NCBI RefSeq assembly: GCF_901709675.1 | Contig: NC_051106.1 | Span: forward strand, 1,338,001 to 1,402,000 | DNA: 64,000 nucleotides | Direction: 5' to 3' | From: Syngnathus acus | Lineage: Eukaryota; Chordata; Actinopteri; Syngnathiformes; Syngnathidae | Shown: positions 1-26,740 of the stretch, piece by piece | How positions within the stretch are numbered: the stretch's first letter is position 1 | How the letters are laid out: the number at the start of each line of letters is the position of its first letter | Made by a program: the position numbers and the translations under genes | The notes under the pieces: generated by a model | Told to the model about the DNA's origin: nothing | Seen by the model: the letters and a program-made list of their open reading frames with translations, nothing else | Databases searched by the model: none

Positions 1-1113
1 TCGGCTCGAAGTGTAGCGGTTGAGTTGTGGACTTGAGTAATCTGTCAAATTCTGTCCAAGTGAGGCCGTTCTCCAGGTTTTTCATTCTTCGCTCATCTTT
101 GAGTGCAACGATTGCGGCAACCCCTCCCCCGTTAAGACGTTTCAAGACACATGTTGGCATTTGCCGAGGTCAGCGCTAATACACCAGCGACTCAGTGAGC
201 CATTCATGGCGCCACTGCCGTGTTTTCCTTTTCCTCAATGGGCCTTCTTGTTTGGAATTTAAAAAAAAAAAAAAAAGTTGTTTGTAGCACCAAAAGTCTC
301 AGAACGCGTGAGCTCGGCACCTCAGAGCGCTCAAAAAGTGACACACTTTGCTTAATTTTGACACCAATTTGTCACAGCAACTTTCCCCCGTAGCCCATCG
401 AGGCAGAAGAACAATTTAGCTCCAATGAATTGCAACTCCATCCATTTTGTGCGTTTCACTTCCTGTTTACCGGACGCGAGGCAGGCGCCAACAGTGCCTC
501 CACCTTTCTAGGCGGGTCAGCGGTGGGTGTGCCATGACGGACCGAGCTGGGCCGGGCCGTCATCTATCACACGCCTCCTTTGCCCTTTCCCAGGGTTGTG
601 ATGTGTGTGCACGCAAACACTTATGGCGTTGTTGCTCCCAAATGGTGTGTGTGAAAATATGTGTGATGTGTGTGCGTGTGTGTGTGTGGTGGGGGGGTCA
701 CGGCATTCCCTTGAATGGTTACCGCGGAAACGGTGTGGCAAGAGGAGGGGTCTGATTTAAAGGGCCGCCATGTCATGTTGATTTTTCTCTGGCTCTCTGC
801 TTGCCTCGTCCAAACATTGAGCAACACTCAACTTGAATGATGCTTTTATTAACGTGCTCCAAGATTTGAGTCTTGTACATATATTTTAAATGTTGGAAGC
901 ATATCTGATGACTTGAACAAAACCATATGATTGCTCTCAGCTGATCAGAAGTCAGAAAAAGAACATTTGTTGTAAAAAAAACAAATTGACATCAAATATC
1001 TCAAGATTTTTATTGTTGAACATGTCAGTATTATAACACGTATGATTCCAAAAGATGAGTGACCTAAAAATGCTTTGAGTGTATTATCGATATCGTTCTG
1101 GTCTTGTTTGCAG
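1..1113 (+). other. fgfr3 intron upstream of the Ig1 exon
   Basis: Probably intron between the signal-peptide exon, which is outside the window, and the Ig1 exon. It holds a poly-A run near 260-276 and a GT-rich stretch near 655-700. It ends in TTGTTTGCAG before the Ig1 exon. I see no convincing coding exon or signal peptide here. Confidence 0.6.
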
Positions 1114-16107
<14,994 letters not shown>

Positions 16108-16810
16108 AACCTCAGCTGGAGCAGTGAGGGATGGGGGGGTACCCGGTGTGCCCCGGTGTACGTGAGTAACGCCCCCCCCCCCCCCCCCCCCTTCCTGATA
16201 ATCACCTCACCTCGCGCAGCCAGATGTGCCTCGGGAAACTTTGAAGGACTTTTTTATCACAAAGTTTATTTTTGTACACAGCCAGTCTTTTGTTACGGAC
16301 AATTTGCGGGATGGGAGAAAGGGGGGCGGGGCAACCAATCTGTGCCTACCAGGATGGAAGCTCCTGGATCGGAGAACTCTTCCAAAGGTTGGACTCGACG
16401 TTCTTCTAAAGTCCTCCGACAAGGCGGCTTCACTGACGAGTTCGTTGTAAATACACACATGCAAAGAGGAGTTAGATTGTCACAAAAAAAGCCTTTTGGA
16501 GAAGACACTGTCATCACACAAATGGTTGAAGTTTATGAAATAATTAAGTTGTATATTTGTAAAGATATTTATGGATGGACAGGCGGTTGGGCTGAAAGGG
16601 GTGCGCCAAAAGCAACATTTGCTTTCACTTTTATCACTTACTTCAAAGTCATCCATCACTTGGGTTGAAGGACACACTGGCAAAAAAAAAAAAAGTCGTT
16701 TACTCGAAAAGAAATGTTGGAAAGGCTCGAGAAAGAAATTCAGAGTAGTTACGTTTCAAGGGGGAAAAGTCCAAAGATTGCAAGAATAAATAAAGAAAAA
16801 AGTCTCAAAG
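16108..16810 (+). other. fgfr3: fgfr3 3'UTR (proximal form)
   Basis: Begins after TGA at 16105-16107. It contains a run of 20 Cs at about 16171-16191 and AATAAA overlapping at 16785-16794, a plausible proximal polyadenylation signal. A distal AATAAA at 18757-18762 could end a longer 3'UTR of about 2.65 kb. The intervening AT-rich sequence contains no gene I can support. Confidence 0.5.
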
Positions 16811-18121
16811 GTACTAGAATTTATTTTTTACATTCTTTTAAAAGAAAAACACATGGCAGTGCGATAAGGATAAACATTAGCGGAGCAAACTATTTTCCAA
16901 ACATTATTCCGATTTTATTCTCACAATTTTCGGACTTTTACTTGGAACTTAACCAATTTTTCTTGTAACGTTGCACCTTTTTCCCAGCCCTTATTATTCT
17001 ACTTGTGTTTGGATTTTTACTTTCCAGTGTGTCACAGCTCCTCCCCATTTTTAGCCGTTAGCGTCTCGCTCGTGTGTTCACCATTTTTTTAATTTTTTGA
17101 AGAAGCGGAGAAACTCCTGCTGGGTTGTGGCTTGCGAAGACGACGTTCACGTCTTGCTGGCCAAGAGGCGTTGAGCACGCTTGAGGGGGGGAAAGAAAAG
17201 AAAACTCCAAGTCCCATCATGCTTTGCACCACAATGGATAAGCAACTCGACAAGTGGAAGGAAAAAGCAATATTTGTGTGCGGTGTGTGTGAACGTTGCT
17301 CTTCAGTGTTAAACGTGACATGAAGTCATGCTGAGTGTGCACAGCCAAAAGTGGGGGAAAAAAAAGATTTTATTGACTTTTTTTCGTTCTGTACTGTATA
17401 TGTGCTGAATTGTTCATCAAAGTGCCAAATGAAGTCTTAAACGTGAGTTGCCCAAAGCACGCTGTCATGCGGCAGCAAAGCATTTTTGGGATGCACGCTT
17501 TTGAGAACAAGCAAAAAAAAAAAAAAAATACGTTTTTAAAACATTGCATAACATTTGCAGCGTTTCAGAAATGATTCCTTAGCTTGCTGCTACTGGGGGA
17601 AAAAATCATCCCCACAATACCGTATGAGTACTTAATCTTTTGTCCCCTTTTAGTGCTTAATTCTGCTGTGTGGTGAAAAAACACCAAATATTTTGCCAAT
17701 GGTGAAAAACAGGATTCAATCAAGTCTTCCCTAATTTTTTTTCAACTGTGTGATAAGAAGCAAAAATAGAAGGCACTTGTGTAAGAAGTGAAGAAGATGA
17801 AACGGATGTTTTTATTATTTATTCTTCCATGCTGTGTCAAAGCTTTCCCTATGGTGAGAGTCTTTATTCAAGCTACCTGCGTTTAGTGTTGCTTTTTTTT
17901 TTGTCATTTATTTGAGAGCCAGATGATAGTCCTCACGTAATGCCGCTCCCTCGCTTTCACGCTAACCTCGTGAGCGGTTTAAGCGTTTTTGCCATTTTGC
18001 AGTGTTAAACACTTAACGCCCAAAAGAAACTTTAACAAAAATCCAAAACAAATACTACATTATTCAACCTTAGGTTTAATGCTAACACAAGCAGCTAACA
18101 TATTAGTGTTTGTTTTTGTAA

Positions 18122-18182
18122 GTTTGTTTGTTTGTTTGTTTGTTTGTTTGTTTGTTTGTTTGTTTGTTTGTTTGTTTGTTTC
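18122..18182. repeat. (TTTG)n microsatellite
   Basis: About 15 pure TTTG units. Confidence 0.95.
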
Positions 18183-18950
18183 ACGGTAGCGATGACCTGC
18201 CCTTGTACAAAATATTTCGGCTAGGATTTTTTTTTTTTTTACAAATTTGAAGCCTGAAATGGTGATGACAATTTTTGTAACAACTGAACGCTTGGCGGGC
18301 AGCAACTTCTCTCACATTTGCATCAAAAACGCTGACAGTGGCGACTCATCAGCTTTTTCGGTTTTAACTTTTTTTTTTTGTCAGTTTGACTCTCTGAGCT
18401 GGAAATGTTTTGTTTATTTTTCACACGCAATGTTTTATCTTCGGTCAGATTAATTTATAGTTTGGAACGTGCTTGCTGTTGTACATAAGAGACATTAGAC
18501 TTTTTTGTTAGAGTTTTATTTAGCGATGCGCGCTATTTTTGTTTTGCATTCCACTTTAGAGCGTTTAGCAGCGGGCTTGTACCACGTAATTTATTTTTAA
18601 TAACATAGTAAAGTGGAACTAACCATTTGGCATTTGTGGCCTCTGACGATGATGATGACGGATGCTGCGGAACATTCCGGCACGAGGCGGTGAAATGTTG
18701 TGTGGCCGTGCCTGCCTGACAAAACCATGTAGCTGTCTGTCAACAAACAGCTTCTCAATAAACAGCTTATATGTTTCATAAATGAAGTATTTGGATTGCT
18801 CTTTTTTCTTGCGAGTGGAAAACAAAACGTTTTAAGACACCAATGCTGTTGGCGGCGATCCCTCGCCAAACACCAGCCGACTGGCCTGCCCGGCGGCGGC
18901 GGAGCTTCAAGTGCTCCATTGAAGCACTCCCTGTGAGGGCCGCGAAAGGC

Positions 18951-18951
18951 T

Positions 18952-18990
<39 letters not shown>

Positions 18991-19064
18991 CTCCTATCTC
19001 TCTCTCCTCTCTCTCTCTTCTCTCTCTCTCTCTCCTCTCCTCTCTCTCTCCTCTCTTTTTTTCT

Positions 19065-19106
<42 letters not shown>
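18951..19106. repeat. CT-rich polypyrimidine tract
   Basis: Interrupted (CT)n of about 155 bp on the plus strand. Its minus-strand translation gives a false Glu/Arg-rich frame. Confidence 0.95.
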
Positions 19107-19109
<3 letters not shown>

Positions 19110-20401
19110 CTTGGACCTTTTCTTCGGCCCCCATTCACAGACCTGAGCCCACCATCATTTCCCTTTACTGCACTGAGTGCATGTTAACCAGTCGCAACCG
19201 TCTTCATCGGCCAGGAAGAAACTTTGAATGTCTAACGACAGCAAAATCCCTCTTTTGCTTCCAAAACCAAATTGAACAAGATCAAAAATAAAAAGCCACT
19301 TTGAAGAGGAAAATCGCTTTGGATGCGCACGCATACAGTCGGACTCAATCAAATCGTTGCAATTTAAAATAAAGTGGCAATAAATTGCACTTGGTTGAGG
19401 GTTAAAGTTTACTTTAAGCCTTAAGCCAAAGTAAAAAGGGTCCGAAAAAACTCGAGTATAGGTGGAAAAAAAAAGGTCACATTTTCCTCCAAAATATACA
19501 ACTATTTTTCCTGGGAAACTTTTTTTTTCATTGAAAATGTGCATTCCCAGGGTTAGCGGCTGATTTTCTTTTTACAATTCCTCCCACTTTTTGTGAAAAC
19601 AGACATTTGTTCTCATAATACTCACACTTTTCATCTTGTGGCGTCATTGTACCGTTAGCATATAGTTAAAGAGTGATTCTATTGAGATAAATCAACATCA
19701 TGAGGGAAAAGTTGGGAGAAAACACAATGAAAAGTGGAGTCAGAGGTCAGTGTGTAGATAAGATATTTAGTGAGAGCAAAAAATAAATAAATAAAAGTTG
19801 TGTGCGTCATTCGGCGACTTGATTACAGTGTTGTTTTCACCGCGATTAAGGCGGTAAAACGCTGCCACATGTGAAAGGCGTCACCTCGCTTTCACCTTCA
19901 GTGTAAAAAAGCACCCAGCCTGACAACCGGGCAGCGGCAGGAGGGCGGGTGGGGCCGAGGTCGCGCGCGTTGGGTACCAAATATGGGTTGCTAACCAGCT
20001 ATGAGTTGCAAATGAGAACAATTTTGAACACCATCTCCAATGTAATCTCATAAGCTAATAATGCACCGCTGCTTTTTTAATTGCCTCTATTATTAGAGCT
20101 TGCCGTTTAATTGAGCTAGCAGGACTTCTTCAATAATAAAACGTGCCTATCTGGTGCGTGGAATGGAGCTTAATTAGATGAGCAGCACTAATTTGAAGAA
20201 GTTGTTTAACTTTTCCCCAATCCCTTTCACCGAATAGACAGAAAAAGTAAACTTATTAATATTGTATATTGAAATAACCTGAACCACATGCTGCTTCACC
20301 AAGTTGGAACATTTATATTATAGACAAAAACAGTCATTAACATACTCTTAAAACTATTCATTCTGAAAAGGCACTTTTTTTTTTGTCACTCACACACATA
20401 C

Positions 20402-20488
20402 ACACCCATCATATGTGGGAATCGAACTCATGGTGTCGGCACACAAGACAAGCAAGTGCACCCCTACACCATCAGCCACTTCCAAAAG
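20402..20488 (-). mobile_element. tRNA-derived SINE head or tRNA pseudogene
   Basis: The minus strand shows a perfect pol III A box (TGGTGTAGGGG) and a near-perfect B box (AGTTCGATTCC, 10 of 11) 43 nt apart, the spacing of a tRNA. The T-stem and acceptor stem do not pair, so this is not a functional tRNA. No SINE body is recognisable on either side. Confidence 0.65.
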
Positions 20489-21097
20489 GCACATTTTTAT
20501 CTTGGTTCTCATTCAGGGCCGTTCCTAATAAAGTCCGGCGGGCAGATGTTGTGGAAGAGAGGCAGGAAGCTGCACAATACTGATTAAGAAAAGGGGGAGT
20601 AGTGAAAGGCTACGAAATAAAAGAAGTCTTGTTGAATGAATGAATGAATGCTTTGCGGAAAAAGGGGTGAGATAGTGCTGTTGTGGGATGAGTTGGTTGA
20701 TAGGAGCACAAGTGTTTGTTGTTTTATCTGACAAAAAAGAAAAACTTGCAGTGAGCAAAGATGAAGGTCACATCCACCGACAATGTTGTTATTGGACGTT
20801 TATCCTTCACCTAGCTTTAAAAAAAATTCTCTCTCTTTTTGTCCCAAACCTGCTATTTCTCTGGCGCCCTGCGTGAAACAAAATGTTTGCACATTCTGTT
20901 TGCCAAACAAATCTAATGACTGTGAAATCTTCCTCAAGAGAATTTGAGATTGTTTCTTTGGTTTTTCAGGGTTGTGGTTTTTTTTTTTTTTTTCGATGTT
21001 CTTACTAAATAAATATCCTTTTGGAAACTGCCCACATCACAGAACCCACTTGGGGTGCTTTGATGTCTTAGCAGAAACCAAATTGGAAGGAAAAATA

Positions 21098-21856
21098 CCG
21101 TTTTTTCCATGTATAATGAGCCCCCATGTAAAATACTAAAAATGGCATGTCGATGCTGGAAAAATGCCTGTACCCATGTATAATACGCACCCAAATTTTG
21201 ACTCTTAAGTCCGTAAACGTAAAATTATTTCAGAAAAAAGATCATCTTTGGGAACAACCGGATGTTATTCTGCCGGTCAGTATCACTGCGCATGCGCTAG
21301 CAAACTCGATAGCGAAGAAATGTTTCGGATTTGTGCAGGGTACATTGTGACAGCAAACGAGCAGGTGATCGAGCAAGCGTCTGATACGAGAGCATTGTGT
21401 TCGTATGGAGCGTGTTTGAAGTGAACAGCAGAGAAGAAAGGAACAAGGCAAAGTGTTGTGAAATAAAATATTACCTGTAATACGCATTTAGAACTGAACT
21501 CTCACTCTTTATATAGCTGACGTGTCTTGCGCATCCGTTCTGCGCATCTGTAATGGCGGCCTCCGGTTTGCGATGGAGATTAAAAAACAAACAATATTTG
21601 ACAATAACACACCATCAAGGATTGCACCATCGCATCAAACGATGTGTCGTCAATTATGAATTTTACTGACTAAGTGTGTTGGGCAGGATGGCTGAATGCG
21701 ATGCGCGATTGACAACAAACAAGAAGAAAGGTGATTTCAAGTTTTATTTCGAGGGAGATTTTCTTCAAAAATTGTTGTACCCATGTATAATACGCACCCA
21801 AGATTTTAGGACAATAAAATAGTTACATTTTGCGCATTATACATGGAAAAAAACGG
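21098..21856. mobile_element. Non-autonomous DNA transposon (MITE) with TA target duplication
   Basis: Ends are inverted repeats: CCGTTTTTTCCATGTATAAT on the left, and its reverse complement with one extra T on the right. Both are flanked directly by TA, as expected for a Tc1/mariner-type insertion. The 759-bp interior contains two direct copies of GTACCCATGTATAATACGCA (about 21171 and 21778) near the ends. No transposase frame is present. Confidence 0.85.
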
Positions 21857-24800
21857 TAACCTAAAATGTCTTTAGGGTTTTTGATTCTGGAGTGCAGGTT
21901 TCAAGAAATCACTTTTATTATTGATTTCACTAAAACGACTTACAACCAAACTAACGAACTCAAATCCTAGCTGTTAACACTAATTAAACCCTCACTAAAG
22001 TACTTATGAAAAACCGAATGAAAAAAATGTACTTGTCAACAAATTAATGTTAAAACAAATTAACAAATTAACTCAAAATCTTACAACCAAAATGAATAAC
22101 CAACCCCAAAAAGTGAAAACAAGCTAACAGAAAACCTAATGAATAAACAAAAGAACTTACAACTAATGACGAAGAAAGTTCAGTAACCAGGAAATGAATG
22201 GAAATACTCACAACCTAATGAATGAGGGAACAAAAACAAACAAAATAGTAAAACTGGCTAACTAACAAGCTAACTAGCTAAAACCGAACTACTTTGTCCT
22301 TAAATCGTGCCCACCACCTATGTTTAAAAACGCTGTCTCAGTTAGTCATTGGACTCAGCTAACCGAACGATCAAAAAGTGTCATAAGTGAGCCAGACAAA
22401 CCCACAACACAAACAACCTCACTGCACCTGGCACAGCTAATAAGAAAAATGGCTTTTTTGTCAGAAAACAACAAAGCTTTGCAACGTCCGTAAAGCCGAG
22501 GCATTTTCTGCGCTGGCAGTTGTACGCGTTGCGATGGATTGTTTGTCTTCTATCGAGCGGCTTTAACGCAAGCGTCGCGGTTATTTACGGCCCGCGGCGC
22601 TATGGGACAAATTGTACTGTTTGTTTCGGGAGAGCACCGAGACGAGCGGATTGTGTAGACAGGCCAGATTTAAGAAGTGAAGGAGCGTTTGTGGGCGCAA
22701 CGGGCGGCTTCTGCGTGCCAGAAACACACATCAGCCCAGCTTGTGCCTCAAGTCCAAACAAAGCGTCGCCAGCTCCGAGGACCCTGGCTGCGTTCGAGGC
22801 CTTTTAAAGCAAGGTAGCGAGCTCCGGGTGCCCCGATTGGTCGAACCGAGAGTCTGAGACAGAGCAGAACTTCTTCACGTCTCCCTGGCGCTGCCCTGTT
22901 TTGACAGGCGATTCTCTTCGGGATGGTCTGGGAGGGCTCACACGCCGCTGGATGCCCCGACGGGTAGAAACACAGAACAAGCAGGACACTTTGCTCCTCA
23001 ACCCAAACGGGATTTTCCACTCAACTTGACGACCTCCAAAAAGTAAACACTTCTCAGCGCCTGGACTAACGCCCTCAAGTGTGCCCTTAAGTTTTTATAT
23101 AATTTTTTGCTCAACCATGTAACAGAAAATCAGGTATCTACTGTAAATAAAACCTTTACAATTAAATACAAGGTGTCATTTTTTATTTTATTCTAATTTT
23201 ATTTTAGTCTGACTATATTAACAAGGTTATTATATTGCATCTTGCCGCAATTGGCTGTTCGGTCCTGTATCTCACGCATGCAGAAAATGCCCTTCAATTC
23301 ATGAATGACAGAAAGGTTACTACACCAACAAATTAGATCTTTATTAGACATTTGAAGCTCCCTCTTCCATCTGGCGTCTTCTATCTTTTCACTTAAAAAA
23401 GAAATCAATACTCATTTGTTGTCGCCTTTGAGACAGAAAACACAAGGATGATCTCCTATGTGTTGGCTAATAGCTATTGAGTTTGTTTTCTTGATCATTG
23501 GCTGAAACCCTACCAAAAAAAAACACCTATAAAACTAACTAAAACCCTACAAAATGAACTAAACCCAAGAAACCTCTCAACCTCTAAAACAGACTTGCTA
23601 ACAAGCTTGCTTAAAATCCAAAGTGACACCCTAACAAAATAACAAGCTAATAACTTAACCAAGGAACAACCAAGCTCATAAACTCAATATAATCATCAAA
23701 GTATCAAATCTAACATGACAAACGATCAAAAACTTAGTTGACACCTAACAAACATCAACTGTAAGAACCTAACCATGTAACAACCAAGCAACGTATGGCA
23801 AACGATGGGAATCAATTGTCTGCTATCATTTAATGGCGGACTTCTGAAGGGCGAAGCGTAGGAGGCAGAAGGTTGCACCGCCGTCCATCCCCACGCGTCA
23901 TTAGCTGCTAACGTTCGTATCATTCAGCGGATCTTGCAGCGACCTTGAAGCTCAACGGACCTCCTGTTCTGACGCGTGCATGCAGGTCAGGAGAACGTCT
24001 GCGGGGCCAAGAGACCAAGTTCAGGCCCAGAGAGAGGACATGATGGCACTTGTGAAAAGCAGGCTCACCTACAGACACGTTTCAAGTCAAAGGACTGCCG
24101 GGGCAACGGTGATGAACTAACTAACAGATGGATGACGGACAGAAGGATGGATGGACGCAGACAGAGGACTTGACCGTCGGATGAATGTCAAGGGAACCTG
24201 CAATGAGGTCACTTTGACACATCGCTTCAGTGGACTTGAGGGACGTCTCGTGTTCTCTGCAGCTGTCAGCGCCGTCAGCCCCCCTCCGCAATCTTGTCCA
24301 GATATTCACAATCGCTGCCAGATCCCGTTGGTAGCGACTTCATTGGAAGCTGGTCCACAGCCCAGAGTCATCAATCAGTGAAACAAAGCCACCCGCCAAC
24401 CCCGCGGTCTGTCCGGTCCCAGCCTTTCATGGACGCATAAAAGACCCTCGGAATCAAACGGAGCCTCTGATTGGCTGGGAAAGATAAGGCATCATCAATG
24501 AAGCGTGCAAAAACAACGTCAGGATGCGGGATACTTGAGGCAATAGCGGCAGCAGCAGCGCTCTGTCCACTCGTAATGGACTCACACAACAGCTGCTCCA
24601 CTCGTCCACAATCGGCCTTTTCACACTGCACTTAGTTTTACCGGGCCCTCTTCAGTCCGAACTGCGTATTCTAATTAATATTGCGTTTATGGAATGAGAA
24701 TGAAGCAGATTGCTATATCTCTTTCAGGCTGCCACCATCTTGTCCTATACCGTTCTCTGCTGTTGACTTAAAGTGATGTCAACGTATTGCAATCGTCACT

Positions 24801-25680
24801 TTGGTTTTCTGGGGTTGGTCACGTGACGTTTCATTCATTTCGGCAGACAGTAGAGGCCAGTATGACCAAACGGCATTCTTATTCCATGGATGCGGTATTG
24901 ATCGGAATCCCGTGTGTGGACGTCTCCACTCCGCCGAAATGACGTCGCATTTTCTTTCCCTGATTCCACGGCTAATGGCCATCAAAATGTGAGATGGTGC
25001 TCGGTTTTTGACGACGTTCTGCGCTCTGCTAAGTGCAGTGCACAAAGACCTTTGCAATTCACACTGCACTAAGCTCAGTGCAGCGGCCTCTTTGTCAGTG
25101 TGATGCGGTCCCGTCCCGCAGCGCTAATGAACTCAGACGTGAACTCTGCCTCCCCCTGCTGTCTTCTGCCCGCTTCCCGGACGAGTCTGTCGTCATGGCA
25201 ACAAGCAGAGGGCTCGCTTTAGTGAAGTGATGACAGGAAAGCACCATCAACTGGCGAAAACATCGCAGGCAACAGCGTGTGTCGTGATTTGTGCGATGTT
25301 CTGATTCCACGGGCTCCGGTAGAACCCGACATATGGTCGTTCCTCAACGTTGTGTACGTCAGTGTTCCATAATGTTGTGTGCATCCGCATTCCAGAAGAC
25401 TGTGACTCTCGTGCTGTTGTGTGTATCCGTGGGAATCGTTCTGATGTCCACAATGTGGTGTCAATATTTATGTGGCGGTTGATGCTCATCGTGGCTCCGT
25501 AATCCCATCCCGCTTTTGTCGTCTCGTCCGTTCTGCCATCTGCTTCCGAGTGTTGTGTGCTTCCGTGTTTGAGAAGACTTGCGTGTGGGCACCCCACAAT
25601 GTTGTGTGTCCACATGTATGTTTCCAGGAAGCTGAGCTTACTCCAGTAGTCCTTTAAGAGTTGTTTTCAAAAAACCTTTC
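21857..25680. other. Intergenic; low-complexity AC-rich blocks
   Basis: Two stretches (about 21925-22300 and 23510-23790) are built of degenerate AACTAACAAGCTAAC-like words. The GC-richer segments at 22500-23040 and 24200-25300 have no exon I can support. At 25320-25620 the phrase TTGTGTGC-TCCGYGTT recurs imperfectly. Confidence 0.45.
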
Positions 25681-25994
25681 CATCCATCCATCCATTTTCC
25701 GAACCGCTCAGTCCCCACGGGGGTCGCGGGCGTGCTGGAGCCTATCCCAGCCGTCATCGGGCAGTAGGCGGGGGACACCCTGAACCGGTTGCCAAACAAC
25801 CAGTCGCACTCGCACCTAGGGACAATTTGGAGTCTTCAATCGGCCTACCAAGCATGTTTTTGGGATGTGGGAGGAAACCGGAGTGCCCGGGGAGAACATG
25901 CAAACTCCGCACAGGGAGGGCCGGAGGTGGAATCGAACCCGCACCCTCCTAACTGTGAGGCGGACGTGCTACCCAGTGCGCCACCGAGCCGCCT
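25681..25994 (+). repeat. Dispersed CCATCCATCCATTTTC repeat, copy A
   Basis: Starts with CATCCATCCATCC, then CCGAACCGCTCAGTCC, GGGTCGCGGGCG, GGAGCCTATCCCAGC, GATGTGGGAGGAAACCGGAG and GAGAACATGCAAACTCC, ending CGCCACCGAGCCGCCT. It is nearly the same as 41875-42234, in the same orientation, with one internal segment of about 40 bp missing. I recall this as a very common ray-finned fish repeat. Its coding capacity is nil. Confidence 0.85.
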
Positions 25995-26687
25995 CAAAAT
26001 GCTTTTATTTTATATAAATTGTAACGTATCAGTGAAATAGTTTAATATCCCAAAAATGTGCGAGTCGCCTCCCACGTCTGCAGTGGAGTAAATCGACCCT
26101 CCCGGTGACTATTTACTCTGTTCGGGGGCGTAGAGAAGGCTGACAGCCAACTCCTTAAAGAGCCAGCTCCTGCCAAGCCCATTAATTACCTCTTTTAACA
26201 CTTGACAAGTCAAGTAAACCTTCCGTGGACTTTTCTGGACTGTCAACGAGCTCAAGCACTTTGCAAGGCAGGCACAGGACGCTAAGAGTTAGCAGCACCC
26301 GCAAAATATAAACTTTTTAGTACTAGTGGCATCGCTGGACTCTTTCACTGAGAGAATTTGGGGAAAATTGACGCTTCAGAAATGAAACGGAAAATAAGGA
26401 TCCCCCCCGCAATCCATCCTCCCCTTTCTGTGCTTTTTAAACAGAACAGCGCTGCAAGCAAAAGCTCAAAATTCAAACAAAACTGACATTTTTTTGTGAA
26501 ATTTTGGGGCTGGCTTCTTCTTTTTTGCTGGCTCCCCTGTGCCGCTATGCTTCCTCTCGCAGGCCACTGGGGTACTGCGTCAAATTTGTTCTGCCTCTGT
26601 CACAATGGAAGCGTCATCGCCTTGTGACGTTTTCAGTGCACGACTAAGGGCTGCAAACATAACCGCCCACCGTGTGCGTGTGCGTGC

Positions 26688-26740
<53 letters not shown>

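Larger units (their letters stand above)
16811..20401. other. fgfr3 distal 3'UTR or intergenic
   Basis: AT-rich, without supported genes. It contains a (TTTG)n run, a CT-rich tract and a possible distal polyadenylation signal at 18757-18762. At about 20030-20210 there is an AT-rich, TAATTA-containing block that looks non-random (see findings). Confidence 0.5.

Noticed and set aside
447-755. 102-codon frame in the first fgfr3 intron
   Set aside because: It crosses a GT repeat, has no hydrophobic signal or splice boundaries, and does not resemble the FGFR signal-peptide exon.
18776-19187. Glu/Arg-rich and Leu/Ser-rich frames
   Set aside because: They are translations of the CT microsatellite.
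20402-20488. Functional tRNA gene
   Set aside because: The A and B boxes fit, but the T-stem and acceptor stem do not pair.
22520-22807. 95-codon plus-strand frame
   Set aside because: GC-rich chance frame without family resemblance, splice signals or a good start context.
25031-25068. AGTGCAGTG/CACTGCACT inverted repeat as a regulatory hairpin
   Set aside because: Only 9 bp with an unrelated loop; common by chance in a window of this size.
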